Notes: generated by a model not told the origin, from the letters alone. 64,000 bases of DNA from Flavobacterium panici (GCF_903819335.1 NZ_CAIJDE010000038.1:1-64000), one strand, 5' to 3'; numbered from the stretch's first letter, positions 16,349 to 25,883 are shown. A program made the numbers and translations.

Positions 16349-16855
16349 TTAATACTTTAACAATTCTTTCCTTGAAGATTCTGTAAAGAGGACACTTCTT
16401 TTAGTACCAAATGCTGAAATATGTGTAATATTCTGCTGTTCAGAACTCCAGTCTACAAGTAGAGTATTTGAAATTTCGATCGATTTAAATTTATCGATAT
16501 CTTTTATTCGCGAATAACAAATTAAAACATCACCGCTTTCTACTTCTTTTGACAAAAAAGTAATTGGCTTTGATTGTCCGTTTATCTTAATAGTGAAATT
16601 TTCAGCAAGATATTTTTTAAATAAATCAAGATCTGCAGGAGTTTCCTTTTCTGTTCCTACGAAAGTTTTTTTATGGTACTTTTTCTCCAGTGCATTATTC
16701 AAATCATCCACAAAAATGCGGGATGTAATTTGAATCATTTTTTTCTCTGCCGCATATTCAACCTGAAAAACACCAACATAAAATTTATGAAATGCAAAGG
16801 AAGAAAGCGACAGAAACAATATCCCGATAAAAGGATAAATCAATATTCTTTTCAT
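16349..16855 (-). CDS. Exported DUF6702-like protein next to M1 peptidase
   Basis: The protein has 168 residues with an N-terminal signal or anchor (about 1-21, SLSSFAFHKFY). The first mature segment HKFYVGVFQVEYAAEKKMIQ and the following FVDDLNNALEK are typical of a small flavobacterial family I associate with DUF6702, found beside M1 peptidases. The overall pattern is a mixed beta-sandwich. Its start codon overlaps the stop of the upstream paralogue by 1 bp, and the peptidase starts 67 bp downstream. Function is unknown; an accessory role for the peptidase is an inference from position. Confidence 0.65.
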   Translation of the reverse strand: MKRILIYPFIGILFLSLSSFAFHKFYVGVFQVEYAAEKKMIQITSRIFVDDLNNALEKKYHKKTFVGTEKETPADLDLFKKYLAENFTIKINGQSKPITFLSKEVESGDVLICYSRIKDIDKFKSIEISNTLLVDWSSEQQNITHISAFGTKRSVLFTESSRKELLKY

Positions 16856-17610
16856 TATTGAGAGGCATTCACTTTTTTAAATTCAGCATTTTTGTTGATT
16901 AAAAAATCAATCAACTCAAATTTTTGATCTTCATTAAGATGTCTTTTTGATTCCGGATCATTAGAACAAAACATCAAAAACAAATCAACTTCGTCTTTTT
17001 TCAAACCTAAAGTTTTAGTAAAGAAATCAGGTTTAAAATTAGCTTTAGAATATTCTACAAAGGCAATATCAGTGATTTCTTCTTCTTTTACATCATTTTT
17101 AGAAAGAAGTTTTTTAACATCTTTAAAAATTCGAACAAAGTCCATTCCGTATTTAATCGTTTGATCAGAATACATTACCGTATTTTTTGCAGTCGACAGT
17201 TTATCGTCTTCAAACTGCATATCAACATATTTCTGCGAGTTCTTATCTAACGATTGTACTTTTAAATCTTTACGAACCACTACTTCTTTTAATTCATTGC
17301 TCACCAAATCTAAAGGCACAGAAAAAAGTATTTGCGCACAGTCTTTTTCAGTCAAAACAATTTTTTTAGACTGAAAAGCCAAACCGGTAAAAACTAAAGT
17401 GTCTTTTGGCTGGGCCAAAATATCAAACAATCCGCCCGGACCAATAAAAGTTCTGGATTTTGCATTAATATTCATAACATACCCACTTTCTATAGCAAGT
17501 GATTTGTTTGTAACCTGACCGTGCAGCGACCTTCTTAAGCCATTTTGCCCAAGCATTATTTGACAAAATAAGCAAACAACGAATACTCCTAGTTTATTTT
17601 TCATTTTCAA
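16855..17610 (-). CDS. Carboxypeptidase-regulatory-like domain protein (paralogue 3)
   Basis: The protein has 251 residues with a signal peptide (about 1-21, MLGQ). The mature N-terminus reads LHGQVTNKSLAIESGYVMNI and continues as a CarboxypepD_reg/Ig-like fold, FDILAQPKDTLVFTGLAFQ, as at the N-terminus of SusC proteins, but no TonB receptor part follows. The C-terminal half is helical and Lys/Asp-rich. It is the most diverged of three tandem paralogues and lacks the shared GRTAMLKKEV motif. It overlaps the preceding gene by 17 bp and the following by 1 bp. Confidence 0.75.
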   Translation of the reverse strand: MKMKNKLGVFVVCLFCQIMLGQNGLRRSLHGQVTNKSLAIESGYVMNINAKSRTFIGPGGLFDILAQPKDTLVFTGLAFQSKKIVLTEKDCAQILFSVPLDLVSNELKEVVVRKDLKVQSLDKNSQKYVDMQFEDDKLSTAKNTVMYSDQTIKYGMDFVRIFKDVKKLLSKNDVKEEEITDIAFVEYSKANFKPDFFTKTLGLKKDEVDLFLMFCSNDPESKRHLNEDQKFELIDFLINKNAEFKKVNASQ

Positions 17611-18328
17611 GAATTATTAGATATTTTCGAGCTAACTCTGTTATTAAAAACATACTCATTGTTTTATTCTTTGTATTCAAAGATACGGCAAATTCGGCAT
17701 CATCCACACAATATAATTGAAATCCTTTGATATCATCGACCGGAATTTTTAATCTTTCGGTATAATAATTTTCATCAAAAAGATACTCAATTTTTCTGAA
17801 AAGCATCTCTTTTTTTTCCACATTTACCTCTTTTTTTAACATTGCGGTACGTCCGGAAATTTTATTAAGGATTTTATCTATAGAAGTTGAAGTTGCGGTA
17901 TAGACTTTTCGCTCTGCAGGCGTATATGTTTTTTGACCGTGCGGAACAATTCCTAAATTTTCAGTCGTAATTCCATGATTGTCATTTACCTTGACTTCTT
18001 TCAACTCAATTTCTTTCGCTGTCATTTTAATCACGAGCAGACTTAAAGTTAAATCTTCAGCAGAAATTCGGCGTTTATAAGGTTCTAAATTTACTGCCGA
18101 AAAAACCAAAACATCGCCTTCTTTAACCGCAATAGAAAATCTCCCGTCGGCATCAGAAATAGTCGAAACTTGTGTCGTGTTATTAATAATATTTACTCCG
18201 TCAACCGAAGTAGTTTTTTCGAAAATTTGTCCTAAAATTTCTTTAGAAGCTGCATTTTGCCCAAAACCAATTTGAACAAAAAATAGAATTAAAATTATAT
18301 GTAGGGTATTATTTAACTTCACTCGCAA
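17594..18328 (-). CDS. Carboxypeptidase-regulatory-like domain protein (paralogue 2)
   Basis: The protein has 244 residues with a signal peptide (about 1-23, IGFGQ). A CarboxypepD_reg-type beta domain (about 28-110; FSIAVKEGDVLVFSAVNL) is followed by GQKTYTPAERKVYTATS and GRTAMLKKEVNVEKKEML, motifs shared almost verbatim with paralogue 1. The C-terminal FRKIEYLFDENYYTERLKIP and GFQLYCVDDAEF segments are also shared. Periplasmic. Overlapping starts and stops (20 bp upstream, 17 bp downstream) show that the three genes are translated as one unit. Confidence 0.75.
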   Translation of the reverse strand: MRVKLNNTLHIILILFFVQIGFGQNAASKEILGQIFEKTTSVDGVNIINNTTQVSTISDADGRFSIAVKEGDVLVFSAVNLEPYKRRISAEDLTLSLLVIKMTAKEIELKEVKVNDNHGITTENLGIVPHGQKTYTPAERKVYTATSTSIDKILNKISGRTAMLKKEVNVEKKEMLFRKIEYLFDENYYTERLKIPVDDIKGFQLYCVDDAEFAVSLNTKNKTMSMFLITELARKYLIILENEK

Positions 18329-19076
18329 TTATTTCTTTATACTTTACCGCTAATTCGCCTAGCAAAAATTCGGTTGAAGTTTTATTTTTAGAGTTCAAAA
18401 TATTTGTAAACTGTTTATTATCGACAGCGTAATATTCAAAACCTTTTACATATTCTGCCGGAATTTTTAAACGATCCACAAAATGCTCCAGCGTAAACAT
18501 TTTCTCTAAAAGTCTCATAAAAAATTCTTTCTGCTCCACTTCCACTTCTTTTTTCAGCATTGCTGTTCGGCCTGAAAAAAAGTTAAAAAGAGGATCTGCA
18601 GAAATTGATCCGCCTACCATTCCTGTAGCACTTGCTGTAGCATCTAAAGCTGTCGCTGTATGTAATTTTCTTTCGGCTTCTGTATATGATTTTTGTCCCG
18701 CCAGAACAATTCCCAGAGAAACAGCGTTTATATTATCGTATCTTTTTACAATAACTTCCTGTAATTGATGCACTACTAAATTCATTCTTACGGTAAAATT
18801 CAAATCGGTAAAATTTTCGCATGCAAGAGAAACCCTGTTTTCTTTAAACTGAATTGAAGAAAAAATAAGCACATCATCTGGTTTTGCCAAAATAGAAAAG
18901 GCTCCGGATGCATCAGTAGTGGTCATAACCTCAGTTTGAGAATTGACAACATAAACCCCTTCCAAATCATTTGTATTTGCCGTAATTTTCCCGTTTATAA
19001 TCGTACGTTCCTGATTTTGAGACCAGGAATTCTGACTTATAACGGCAACTAAAAAAAATACAATATTCTTTGTCAA
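18309..19076 (-). CDS. Carboxypeptidase-regulatory-like domain protein (paralogue 1, first gene)
   Basis: The protein has 255 residues with a signal peptide (about 1-19, SWSQ). Domain order is as in paralogue 2: beta domain (about 25-105), GQKSYTEAERKLHTATAL, GRTAMLKKEVEVEQKEFF and a C-terminal LKIPAEYVKGFEYYAVDNK region. The conserved motifs suggest the three proteins bind the same partner or each other, not that they are enzymes; no catalytic residues are seen. First gene of the operon leading to the M1 peptidase. The upstream 165-bp gap to pepE is AT-rich, with no clear -7 element for this strand. Confidence 0.75.
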   Translation of the reverse strand: MTKNIVFFLVAVISQNSWSQNQERTIINGKITANTNDLEGVYVVNSQTEVMTTTDASGAFSILAKPDDVLIFSSIQFKENRVSLACENFTDLNFTVRMNLVVHQLQEVIVKRYDNINAVSLGIVLAGQKSYTEAERKLHTATALDATASATGMVGGSISADPLFNFFSGRTAMLKKEVEVEQKEFFMRLLEKMFTLEHFVDRLKIPAEYVKGFEYYAVDNKQFTNILNSKNKTSTEFLLGELAVKYKEIIASEVK

Positions 19077-19240
19077 AATGAAAATATTAGGGAATTATTA
19101 AAAAGGTAAAAATATCCTAATGTCTTCCAAATTTAGTATTAATGAGTTGGTAAAAATATGTTAATTAAACTCCAATATCTCAATTATATTAGACAGACTT
19201 TTTTTAATATCTTTATCAAATAGAATTTGAGTTTAGAATT

Positions 19241-19948
19241 ATGAAAAGCATTATCATCGCCAGCACATCTACCCTGCACGGCGGCAGTTATTTAGATTAT
19301 TTACTACCTGCGTTACAATTACATTTTAAAAACTGTACCACTATTTTATTTATCCCGTACGCACGCCCTGGCGGAATATCTCACGACGAATACACCAAAA
19401 AAGCAGCAGAAGTTTTTGCTTCTATAAATATTAAACTTCAGGGAATTCATGAATTTGAAAGTCCTGAAAAAGCCATCCAAAATGCTGAAGGCTTTTTTAC
19501 GGGCGGCGGAAACACTTTTTTGCTTGTTTCACAGCTATATAAAAACAACATTATGCAATTGCTTGCCGAAAAAGTTAAAAGCGGAACTCCTTATTTAGGA
19601 ACCAGTGCCGGAAGTAATATTTGTGGGTTGTCAATGCAGACAACGAATGATATGCCGATTATTTATCCGCCGAGTTTTCAAACTTTAGGATTGATCCCGT
19701 TTAATTTAAATCCGCATTATTTAGATCCTGATACAAACTCACAGCATATGGGCGAAACTCGCGAAACCAGAATTAAAGAATTTCATGCTTTTAATGCAAT
19801 TCCGGTTTTAGGTTTAAGAGAAGGAAGCTGGCTGGAAGTAAAAGGAGATAAAATAACTTTGAAAGGTTCTTTAAAAGCAAGACTCTTCAAACAAAACCAA
19901 ACTCCGGAAGAACTAGAACCAGAAAGCGATTTAAGCAGTTTAAAATAA
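19241..19948 (+). CDS. pepE: Dipeptidase E (alpha-aspartyl dipeptidase, family S51)
   Basis: The 235-residue cytoplasmic enzyme has a class I glutamine-amidotransferase-like fold and cleaves N-terminal Asp-X dipeptides. The nucleophile elbow GTSAGSNI carries S122, and the His of NLNPHYLD is at 159. An Asp at 137 (NDMP) matches the third member of the S-H-D triad. The oxyanion-hole glycines FFTGGGNTF are intact. Length is that of E. coli PepE. Single-gene unit, followed by an inverted-repeat element and the converging tRNA. Confidence 0.92.
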   Translation: MKSIIIASTSTLHGGSYLDYLLPALQLHFKNCTTILFIPYARPGGISHDEYTKKAAEVFASINIKLQGIHEFESPEKAIQNAEGFFTGGGNTFLLVSQLYKNNIMQLLAEKVKSGTPYLGTSAGSNICGLSMQTTNDMPIIYPPSFQTLGLIPFNLNPHYLDPDTNSQHMGETRETRIKEFHAFNAIPVLGLREGSWLEVKGDKITLKGSLKARLFKQNQTPEELEPESDLSSLK

Positions 19949-19956
19949 AGTTTTTC

Positions 19957-20031
19957 ACCATATAAGTGATATAAGTTCATTTAAAAAAAGCTTGACAAAA
20001 AACTTATAATAACTTATATCACTTATATGGT
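19957..20031. repeat. ATATAAGTGATATAAGTT inverted-repeat element (full copy)
   Basis: Perfect 21-bp arms (19957..19977 and 20011..20031) enclose a 33-bp spacer just after pepE. A left-arm-only relative lies at 31236..31266. Confidence 0.75.
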
Positions 20032-20052
20032 TTAAAAAAATAACAGAAACAA

Positions 20053-20081
20053 AAAAGCCTCAAACAATGTTTGAGGCTTTT
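20053..20081 (-). terminator. Rho-independent terminator of the tRNA-Gly gene
   Basis: A 13-bp perfect stem (AAAAGCCTCAAAC/GTTTGAGGCTTTT) with a 3-nt loop sits 4 bp downstream of the tRNA on the minus strand and is followed there by T-rich DNA. It may also terminate pepE transcripts. Confidence 0.85.
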
Positions 20082-20085
20082 GAAG

Positions 20086-20158
<73 letters not shown>

Positions 20159-20292
20159 ATTGCTGGTGCAAATATAAAAATAAAGTTAAGTTCAAAACAA
20201 GCTTTTTGGCAAAAAAAATTAATTAAAATCAACATTTTCTTATAACCTATTTAAAATTAAAAAGTTATAAAATCAATTATTTTTAAAAAATC

Positions 20293-20730
20293 ATGAATAT
20301 TATTAAAGAAATCCCATCAAAAGAAACTTATATCGTTCGTCAGCCAGTACTAAGACAAGGCAAACCTATCGAAAGCTGCATCTTTGAGGGTGACGATTTA
20401 GACACTACACATCATTTCGGATTGTTTAATAATGAAGATTTAATAGGAATTATTTCGTTATTCAATAAAATCAATCCTATATTTGCCGAAAAAAGTCAAG
20501 CACAAATTCGAGGGATGGCAGTTTTAGAAACGCATCAGAAAAAAGGATTTGGAGAAGCCTTAGTTAAGCATTGTGAAACCTACTGCAATGACAACAAAGT
20601 GGATTTGATTTGGTTTAATGCTAGAACCGCCGCAGTTGGCTTTTACAGAAAAATGGGATACCAACCCCTAGGTAAACCATTTGATATTAAAGATGTTGGC
20701 GAACATTATTTAATGTTTAAAAATTTATAA
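20293..20730 (+). CDS. GNAT-family N-acetyltransferase
   Basis: The 145-residue protein has the GNAT acetyl-CoA pyrophosphate loop in the form RGMAVLETHQKKGFGEALV (Q/RxxGxG/A as QKKGFG), followed by LIWFNARTAAVGFYRKMGYQ, the usual fourth motif. It resembles the ElaA-like and small-molecule N-acetyltransferases; the acceptor is unknown. Cytoplasmic. Its stop codon is 1 bp from the start of the L,D-transpeptidase gene, so the two are co-transcribed. Confidence 0.85.
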   Translation: MNIIKEIPSKETYIVRQPVLRQGKPIESCIFEGDDLDTTHHFGLFNNEDLIGIISLFNKINPIFAEKSQAQIRGMAVLETHQKKGFGEALVKHCETYCNDNKVDLIWFNARTAAVGFYRKMGYQPLGKPFDIKDVGEHYLMFKNL

Positions 20731-20731
20731 A

Positions 20732-22315
20732 ATGAGGAAACTTTACTTTCTTTTATTGGTATTAAGTTTAATTAGCTGTAAAAAAGAGGCTCCTAAACCA
20801 GCTCCGGTTACAGTAAAAAAAGCACCACCAATTATACTTACTGATGAACGAAAAGTAGAAGTTGATACGGCACTTTTAAGTACTTTTAAGAGTGAAACGC
20901 TGAAACAATTTTATACTTCATCTGAAAATAAAACCGTTTGGGGAAACCTAAAAAAGAGGCAATACGTATTATCTCAGTTAGAAAAATCAGAAGAATTAGG
21001 GCTTAATCCAGAAGATTATAAAGCTGCGCAGCTGGAAAAATTTGAAAAAAGAATCAGCAGTCTAAACGATGCCGACCTCGCAACGTATGATATTTTACTG
21101 ACTTATAACTTTGAGAAGTATTTAGAACATTTATATAAAGGAAAACTTGATCCTAAAAAATTGTATACCGATTGGGATTTAGACGAAAAAACATTTGATA
21201 TTAACAGTGTTTTAATTAATGCTTTTAATAAAAACAAATTAGACAGCATTGTTGAAAATGTTCAGCCTAAATCTATCGTATACAAACAATTACTAAAGTC
21301 ACTTGAAATTATTAATTCGTTTCCTGATGAAGATATTGCTACTATTGAATCTTTAAAGAAAATTACTTTAAATGATACCAATAATGAGGTAATCAACATT
21401 AAAAAGAAACTTTTATTCTGGAAAGACATGACTGGAAAAGACAGTCTTACGGATAAATACGATCAAAAGACTTTCGAATCAATCAAAAAATTTCAGGCAA
21501 GACATGGTTTAGCCGATGATGGCGTTATTGGACCGGGAACTATCAGTGCTTTAAATTATTCTAAAGAAAAAAGAAAACAGCAGATTATTGCGAATCTAGA
21601 ACGCTGGAGATGGTATCCGAATGAATTTGCCGAAAATTATTTTCTGATCAATATTCCGGATTACAGCTTAAATGTTGTCGAAAATCAGGACACGACTTTG
21701 GTGCGAAATATTGTAGTAGGAACCAGTAAAAGAAAAACACCTATTATTACATCTGTTTTAAAAACGGTTGTTTTTAACCCAACATGGACCGTTCCGCCAA
21801 CTATTTTAAAAGAAGATGTTGTTCCGGCAATGAAACGCAACCGAAATTATTTAGCAAAGAAAAACATAACGATTTACGACACATCAGGAAATGTTGTCGA
21901 TCCGCATGCGTGGAACGAAAACAAACCTAATAATTACAGATATGTTCAAAGTCCGGGTTACAACAACTCATTGGGATTAATGAAGATTTTGTTTCCAAAT
22001 CACCACAGTGTTTATTTACATGATACTAATCACAGAAATTATTTTGAACGCAGTAACCGTTCATTAAGTTCTGGCTGCGTTCGTGTTGAAAATCCGCTGG
22101 AATTGGCTGAACATATTTTAGATGATCCTGAAAGGTTTTCAAAAGTAAAGATTGATACTATAATTGCATCTAAAAAAACCATGAGTTTTAAAATCACCAA
22201 AAAATATGCTTTATATCAATGGTATTGGACGGCTTGGAGCAAAAAAAATCAGCTCATTTTCAGAGCTGATATTTATAATCTTGATTCAGATTTGTATACT
22301 AAGTTAAGAAATTAA
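20732..22315 (+). CDS. L,D-transpeptidase lipoprotein with peptidoglycan-binding domain
   Basis: The protein has 527 residues. A type II signal peptide ends LISC (Cys 16), so it is anchored in a membrane. The architecture is of YcbB/LdtD type: an N-terminal helical domain (about 50-220), a peptidoglycan-binding helix bundle (YDQKTFESIKKFQARHGLADD, about 250-275), and a YkuD catalytic domain with VFNPTWTVPPTI and the S-x-G-C-x-R motif containing C449 (SSGCVRVE). It would form 3-3 crosslinks or attach proteins to peptidoglycan. The end overlaps the convergent YkuD-type gene by 12 bp. Confidence 0.9.
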   Translation: MRKLYFLLLVLSLISCKKEAPKPAPVTVKKAPPIILTDERKVEVDTALLSTFKSETLKQFYTSSENKTVWGNLKKRQYVLSQLEKSEELGLNPEDYKAAQLEKFEKRISSLNDADLATYDILLTYNFEKYLEHLYKGKLDPKKLYTDWDLDEKTFDINSVLINAFNKNKLDSIVENVQPKSIVYKQLLKSLEIINSFPDEDIATIESLKKITLNDTNNEVINIKKKLLFWKDMTGKDSLTDKYDQKTFESIKKFQARHGLADDGVIGPGTISALNYSKEKRKQQIIANLERWRWYPNEFAENYFLINIPDYSLNVVENQDTTLVRNIVVGTSKRKTPIITSVLKTVVFNPTWTVPPTILKEDVVPAMKRNRNYLAKKNITIYDTSGNVVDPHAWNENKPNNYRYVQSPGYNNSLGLMKILFPNHHSVYLHDTNHRNYFERSNRSLSSGCVRVENPLELAEHILDDPERFSKVKIDTIIASKKTMSFKITKKYALYQWYWTAWSKKNQLIFRADIYNLDSDLYTKLRN

Positions 22316-23029
22316 CTTCTCTTCCATCGTAAAGCTTCTTGACGGATGGTAGATATACAAACATGATTTGTCTTTAATAGTTTGGATTATTTCGTCTGTC
22401 AATTCAACCGGAAGGGCTGGACAGCCTTGGCTTCTGCCTAATCTTTTGTGATCTCTGATGAAAGATTCAGAAACATAATCAGCTCCATGCATTACAACTC
22501 CTCTTTCGCGGGCGTTGTCGTTTAAACCTCTTTCAAGACCGTCTAAACGTAATGAAGCTCCGTGTTTTCCCTGGTAGATTTCACCTGTTGCATAAAAACC
22601 TAAACTACTTTTAAATGAAGAGTTTAAGTTAGAAAATGCCGAAGCAAATTCTTCTCCTGTATTTCTTCCGTGAGCCACTAAAGAGTTAAACAACACCGTA
22701 TTTGTAGTCATATCAATTACCCAAAGACGTTTGGTGTTTGATGAAAGACTAAAATCAATTAAGGTTAGAATGTTTTTTTGAACAATTCCTCTTTCTTTCA
22801 ATAGATAAAAACCTTTCACTGCTTCAGTAAAAGTTCTAAGTTCAGGAAGTTTACAATTGTTTGGATTTAATGTATTATAAACATTTTCAATTCTTGCTTC
22901 AACAGAAAGGTTTGTTTCAACTTTTGCAATACCTTTTGTTCTTACAGATTTCAATTCGGGAGTGTTTTTTGAATCTTTACCAAAAGATAATAGAAAAAAC
23001 ACCATCAGCGGATAAATTTTGTAAATCAT
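22304..23029 (-). CDS. Murein L,D-transpeptidase catalytic domain protein (YkuD_2 type)
   Basis: The 241-residue protein has an N-terminal signal/anchor (about 1-20). The catalytic domain is recognised by FSLSSNTKRLWVIDMTTN, HGRNTGEEFASAFSN, GVVMHGADYVS and the RSQGCPALP motif with C203. This is the short murein L,D-transpeptidase type rather than the YcbB type encoded opposite. No peptidoglycan-binding domain is present. Transcribed toward the other transpeptidase gene, with 12 bp of overlap at the 3' ends. Confidence 0.88.
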   Translation of the reverse strand: MIYKIYPLMVFFLLSFGKDSKNTPELKSVRTKGIAKVETNLSVEARIENVYNTLNPNNCKLPELRTFTEAVKGFYLLKERGIVQKNILTLIDFSLSSNTKRLWVIDMTTNTVLFNSLVAHGRNTGEEFASAFSNLNSSFKSSLGFYATGEIYQGKHGASLRLDGLERGLNDNARERGVVMHGADYVSESFIRDHKRLGRSQGCPALPVELTDEIIQTIKDKSCLYIYHPSRSFTMEEKLIS

Positions 23030-23329
23030 TGAATTTCTTTAGGTTAATAATAAATTTGGGTAAGGCAAAAGTAGAAATTTTTGAAAATACACAAAATAAA
23101 ACACTGTAAATCAGGCTTTTTTTGTTGAAAATTTAACATTATTAACATAAAAAGTATCTTTCTGTAAGATTTTTTCTCACGCAAAAAATCATAATATTTT
23201 GGGTGCTTTTCTTAAAAAAAGGTAAAAAAAGTGGAAATTTTGAAACTAAAACTGTAACAAGTGAAACAAAATGAAGTCTATTATTCTTAAATTAAAGTAC
23301 TTTTACAATCATTTTTCGCTTAAAATTCC
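23030..23329. other. Intergenic region without recognised feature
   Basis: This 300-bp AT-rich spacer separates the divergent starts of the YkuD_2 and DUF5916 genes. A TACTTTTA sequence about 35 bp before the DUF5916 start is a weak -7 candidate. No repeat, terminator or reading frame of interest was found. Confidence 0.6.
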
Positions 23330-25759
23330 ATGAACAAACTTGTTTTTCTAACGTTACTTTTATCTACTTTTTTGTGTTTCAGTCAAAAAAAGGCATTGCA
23401 GGCGAAGTCTATTTCGCAAAACATTTCTATTGACGGAAAACTAGAGGAAAGCGCATGGGAAAATGCCGGAATTGCTTCAGACTTTATAACATTAGAACCT
23501 GATAACGGAAAAGCTGCTCCGGAGAATAAAAAATCTACTGTCAAAGTTTTATATGATAATGACGCCATTTATATTGGCGCTATGATGTATGATGATGAAC
23601 CTGATAAAATTTTAAAAGAGATTTCGCAGCGTGATAATTTTGGAACTGCAGATATTTTTGGTGTCTTTATAAATGGTTTTAATGACGGCCAACAGGATTT
23701 TATGTTTTACGTCTCGGCAGCTGATGTTCAGGCAGATTGTATTATGACCGATGCAAATGGTGAAGATTATTCCTGGGATGCTGTTTGGATCAGCAAAGCT
23801 TCGATTACCGAAAACGGATGGGTTGTTGAAATAAAAATCCCATATTCTGCCTTGCGTTTTTCGCAAGAAAACAAACAAACCTGGGGAATTAATTTTTTCA
23901 GGGAAGTTAAACGTACACGATACAAATACACATGGAACTTTGTCGATAAAAAAATCGGGACATTTACGCAGCAAGCCGGAACTTTAGAAGGAATTGAAAA
24001 TATAAAACCTCCTACCCGATTGTTTTTTATGCCTTATGCATCTTATTATTTGAATGCCGGAGAAGGACAAAAAACATACGGAACTGTAAAAGGAGGAATG
24101 GACATAAAATACGGAATCACCGATGCTTTTACTGTTGATGCTATTTTAATTCCGGATTTTGGACAGACTAAATACGACGATCAGATTTTGAATTTAGGTC
24201 CGTTTGAACAGCAGTTCAATGAAAACCGAGCTTTTTTTACCGAAGGAACAGATTTATTCAATAAAGGAAATATGTTTTATTCGAGAAGAATTGGCGGTAA
24301 ACCTTCTGTTGAACCAGATTTAAAAGACAATGAAGAAGTTATTGAAACCGTACAAAATGTCAATCTTATTAATGCTTTAAAACTTTCAGGACGAACTAAA
24401 AACGGTTTGGGAGTGGGAATTTTAAATGCGGTTACCGAAAAAACTTTTGCGACAATAAAAGATACAATTTCCGGCGAAACCAGACGTGAGGTTGTAGAAC
24501 CGCTTACAAACTATAATGTTTTGGTTTTGGATCAGCGTTTTAGAAAAAATTCATCGGTTACTTTTATCAATACAAATGTGACCAGAAATGGTCATTATAA
24601 AGATGCCAATGTAACGGGTTTAGCATGGGATTTAAATACTAAAGCAAACACGTACAGTTTATTTGGAAATGTAAAATACAGTTCTATAAATGATAAAGAA
24701 GATACAAACGGTATTTTCTCAACTGTAGGATTTGCAGAAACAAGCGGTAAATATCGCTATAGTTTAGGTACTGATTTTGTTTCTAAAGATTTTGACCCAA
24801 ATGATTTGGGAATTAATTTCTATACCAATTATTACAATTTTTACGGAAATGCGAATTACAGGATTCTAAACCCAACGAAGCTTTTTAATAGTTTTAGAAT
24901 TGACTATGAAATGTATTCTGAATTCAATAAAGATTCAGGAAAAGTTCAGGCAAACCGAATTGAAGCGGAAGTCAATTTAAGTACCGTAAAAAACAATTAT
25001 TATGGAGCTGGACTTTCTGTTTCACCATTAGAATCTCATGATTATTACGAACCAAGAGCAGACAACAGGTATGTTATAATTCCGAGAAAATTTGATTTTT
25101 GGGGAAGCATTTCGACAAATTACAATCACAAATTTGCTATCGATATTAATCCGTCATTATCTGTTGCTGATGAACCCGGAAGAGCCGCTTATGGCACCGA
25201 CATTAGTCCGAGATATCGTTTTAATGATAAACTTTTACTGGTTTATACTTTTAGTTTTCTTAAAAGAAATAATAACAAAGGTTATATCGACGGTTATGAT
25301 GACGACGATAATGAAAGCACTCCCGAAACTGTTGTTTTTGCTAATCGTGACGTTATCACATACGCCAATACCATATCAGGAAAATACGCCATTAACAGCA
25401 CTATGACACTTAATTTAGCCGTTCGTCAATATTGGTCTTCGGCAGAAAATAAAGATATTTTAAAGCTTGAAGCAGATGGAACTCTGGATCCGTATCCGCA
25501 ATATACCGAAAATAAAAACTCAAGTTTTTATTCCTGGAATGCCGATTTATCGTATTCATGGTGGTTTGCACCCGGAAGTCAGCTTTCGGCTTTATATAGA
25601 AATAATGCTTCTAATTTTGAACGTATTATCGATAAGGATTTCAAACACAACGTAACGAGCTTATTGACTAACGACGCCTTAAAACATATTTTTTCTGTTA
25701 GTGTAAAATATTTTATAGACTATAACGCTGTCAAAAATAAGGTTAGAAAAAGAGCTTAG
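23330..25759 (+). CDS. DUF5916 outer-membrane protein with CBM9-like N-terminal domain
   Basis: The 809-residue protein has a signal peptide (about 1-19, FLCFSQ). Residues about 25-215 form a carbohydrate-binding family 9-like beta sandwich (ISIDGKLEESAWENA, VEIKIPYSALRFS). The rest is an outer-membrane beta-barrel typical of DUF5916, with FFTEGTDLFNKGNMFYSRRIGG as the recognisable segment and many Asn/Tyr-rich strands. Function is unknown; the first domain points to a ligand at the cell surface. Monocistronic. Confidence 0.85.
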   Translation: MNKLVFLTLLLSTFLCFSQKKALQAKSISQNISIDGKLEESAWENAGIASDFITLEPDNGKAAPENKKSTVKVLYDNDAIYIGAMMYDDEPDKILKEISQRDNFGTADIFGVFINGFNDGQQDFMFYVSAADVQADCIMTDANGEDYSWDAVWISKASITENGWVVEIKIPYSALRFSQENKQTWGINFFREVKRTRYKYTWNFVDKKIGTFTQQAGTLEGIENIKPPTRLFFMPYASYYLNAGEGQKTYGTVKGGMDIKYGITDAFTVDAILIPDFGQTKYDDQILNLGPFEQQFNENRAFFTEGTDLFNKGNMFYSRRIGGKPSVEPDLKDNEEVIETVQNVNLINALKLSGRTKNGLGVGILNAVTEKTFATIKDTISGETRREVVEPLTNYNVLVLDQRFRKNSSVTFINTNVTRNGHYKDANVTGLAWDLNTKANTYSLFGNVKYSSINDKEDTNGIFSTVGFAETSGKYRYSLGTDFVSKDFDPNDLGINFYTNYYNFYGNANYRILNPTKLFNSFRIDYEMYSEFNKDSGKVQANRIEAEVNLSTVKNNYYGAGLSVSPLESHDYYEPRADNRYVIIPRKFDFWGSISTNYNHKFAIDINPSLSVADEPGRAAYGTDISPRYRFNDKLLLVYTFSFLKRNNNKGYIDGYDDDDNESTPETVVFANRDVITYANTISGKYAINSTMTLNLAVRQYWSSAENKDILKLEADGTLDPYPQYTENKNSSFYSWNADLSYSWWFAPGSQLSALYRNNASNFERIIDKDFKHNVTSLLTNDALKHIFSVSVKYFIDYNAVKNKVRKRA

Positions 25760-25875
25760 CGTGAATTAATTTTAAAAAATAAAGAGTTCTATAATTAATT
25801 TAGTATTTTTTGTTACACTTCATTTTATTAAACATAAATGTCATTAAGCTTTCTCTCCAAATTTTAGAAATGGCT

Positions 25876-25883
25876 TATCTTTG
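25876..25883 (+). promoter_or_regulatory. -7 promoter element of gpmI
   Basis: TATCTTTG fits TAnnTTTG exactly and lies 17 bp before the ATG at 25901. Confidence 0.55.

Noticed and set aside
25092..25406. A 104-codon frame in another phase within the DUF5916 gene
   Set aside because: It is a shadow of the barrel-coding frame; the protein has no recognisable features and the host frame is clearly coding.
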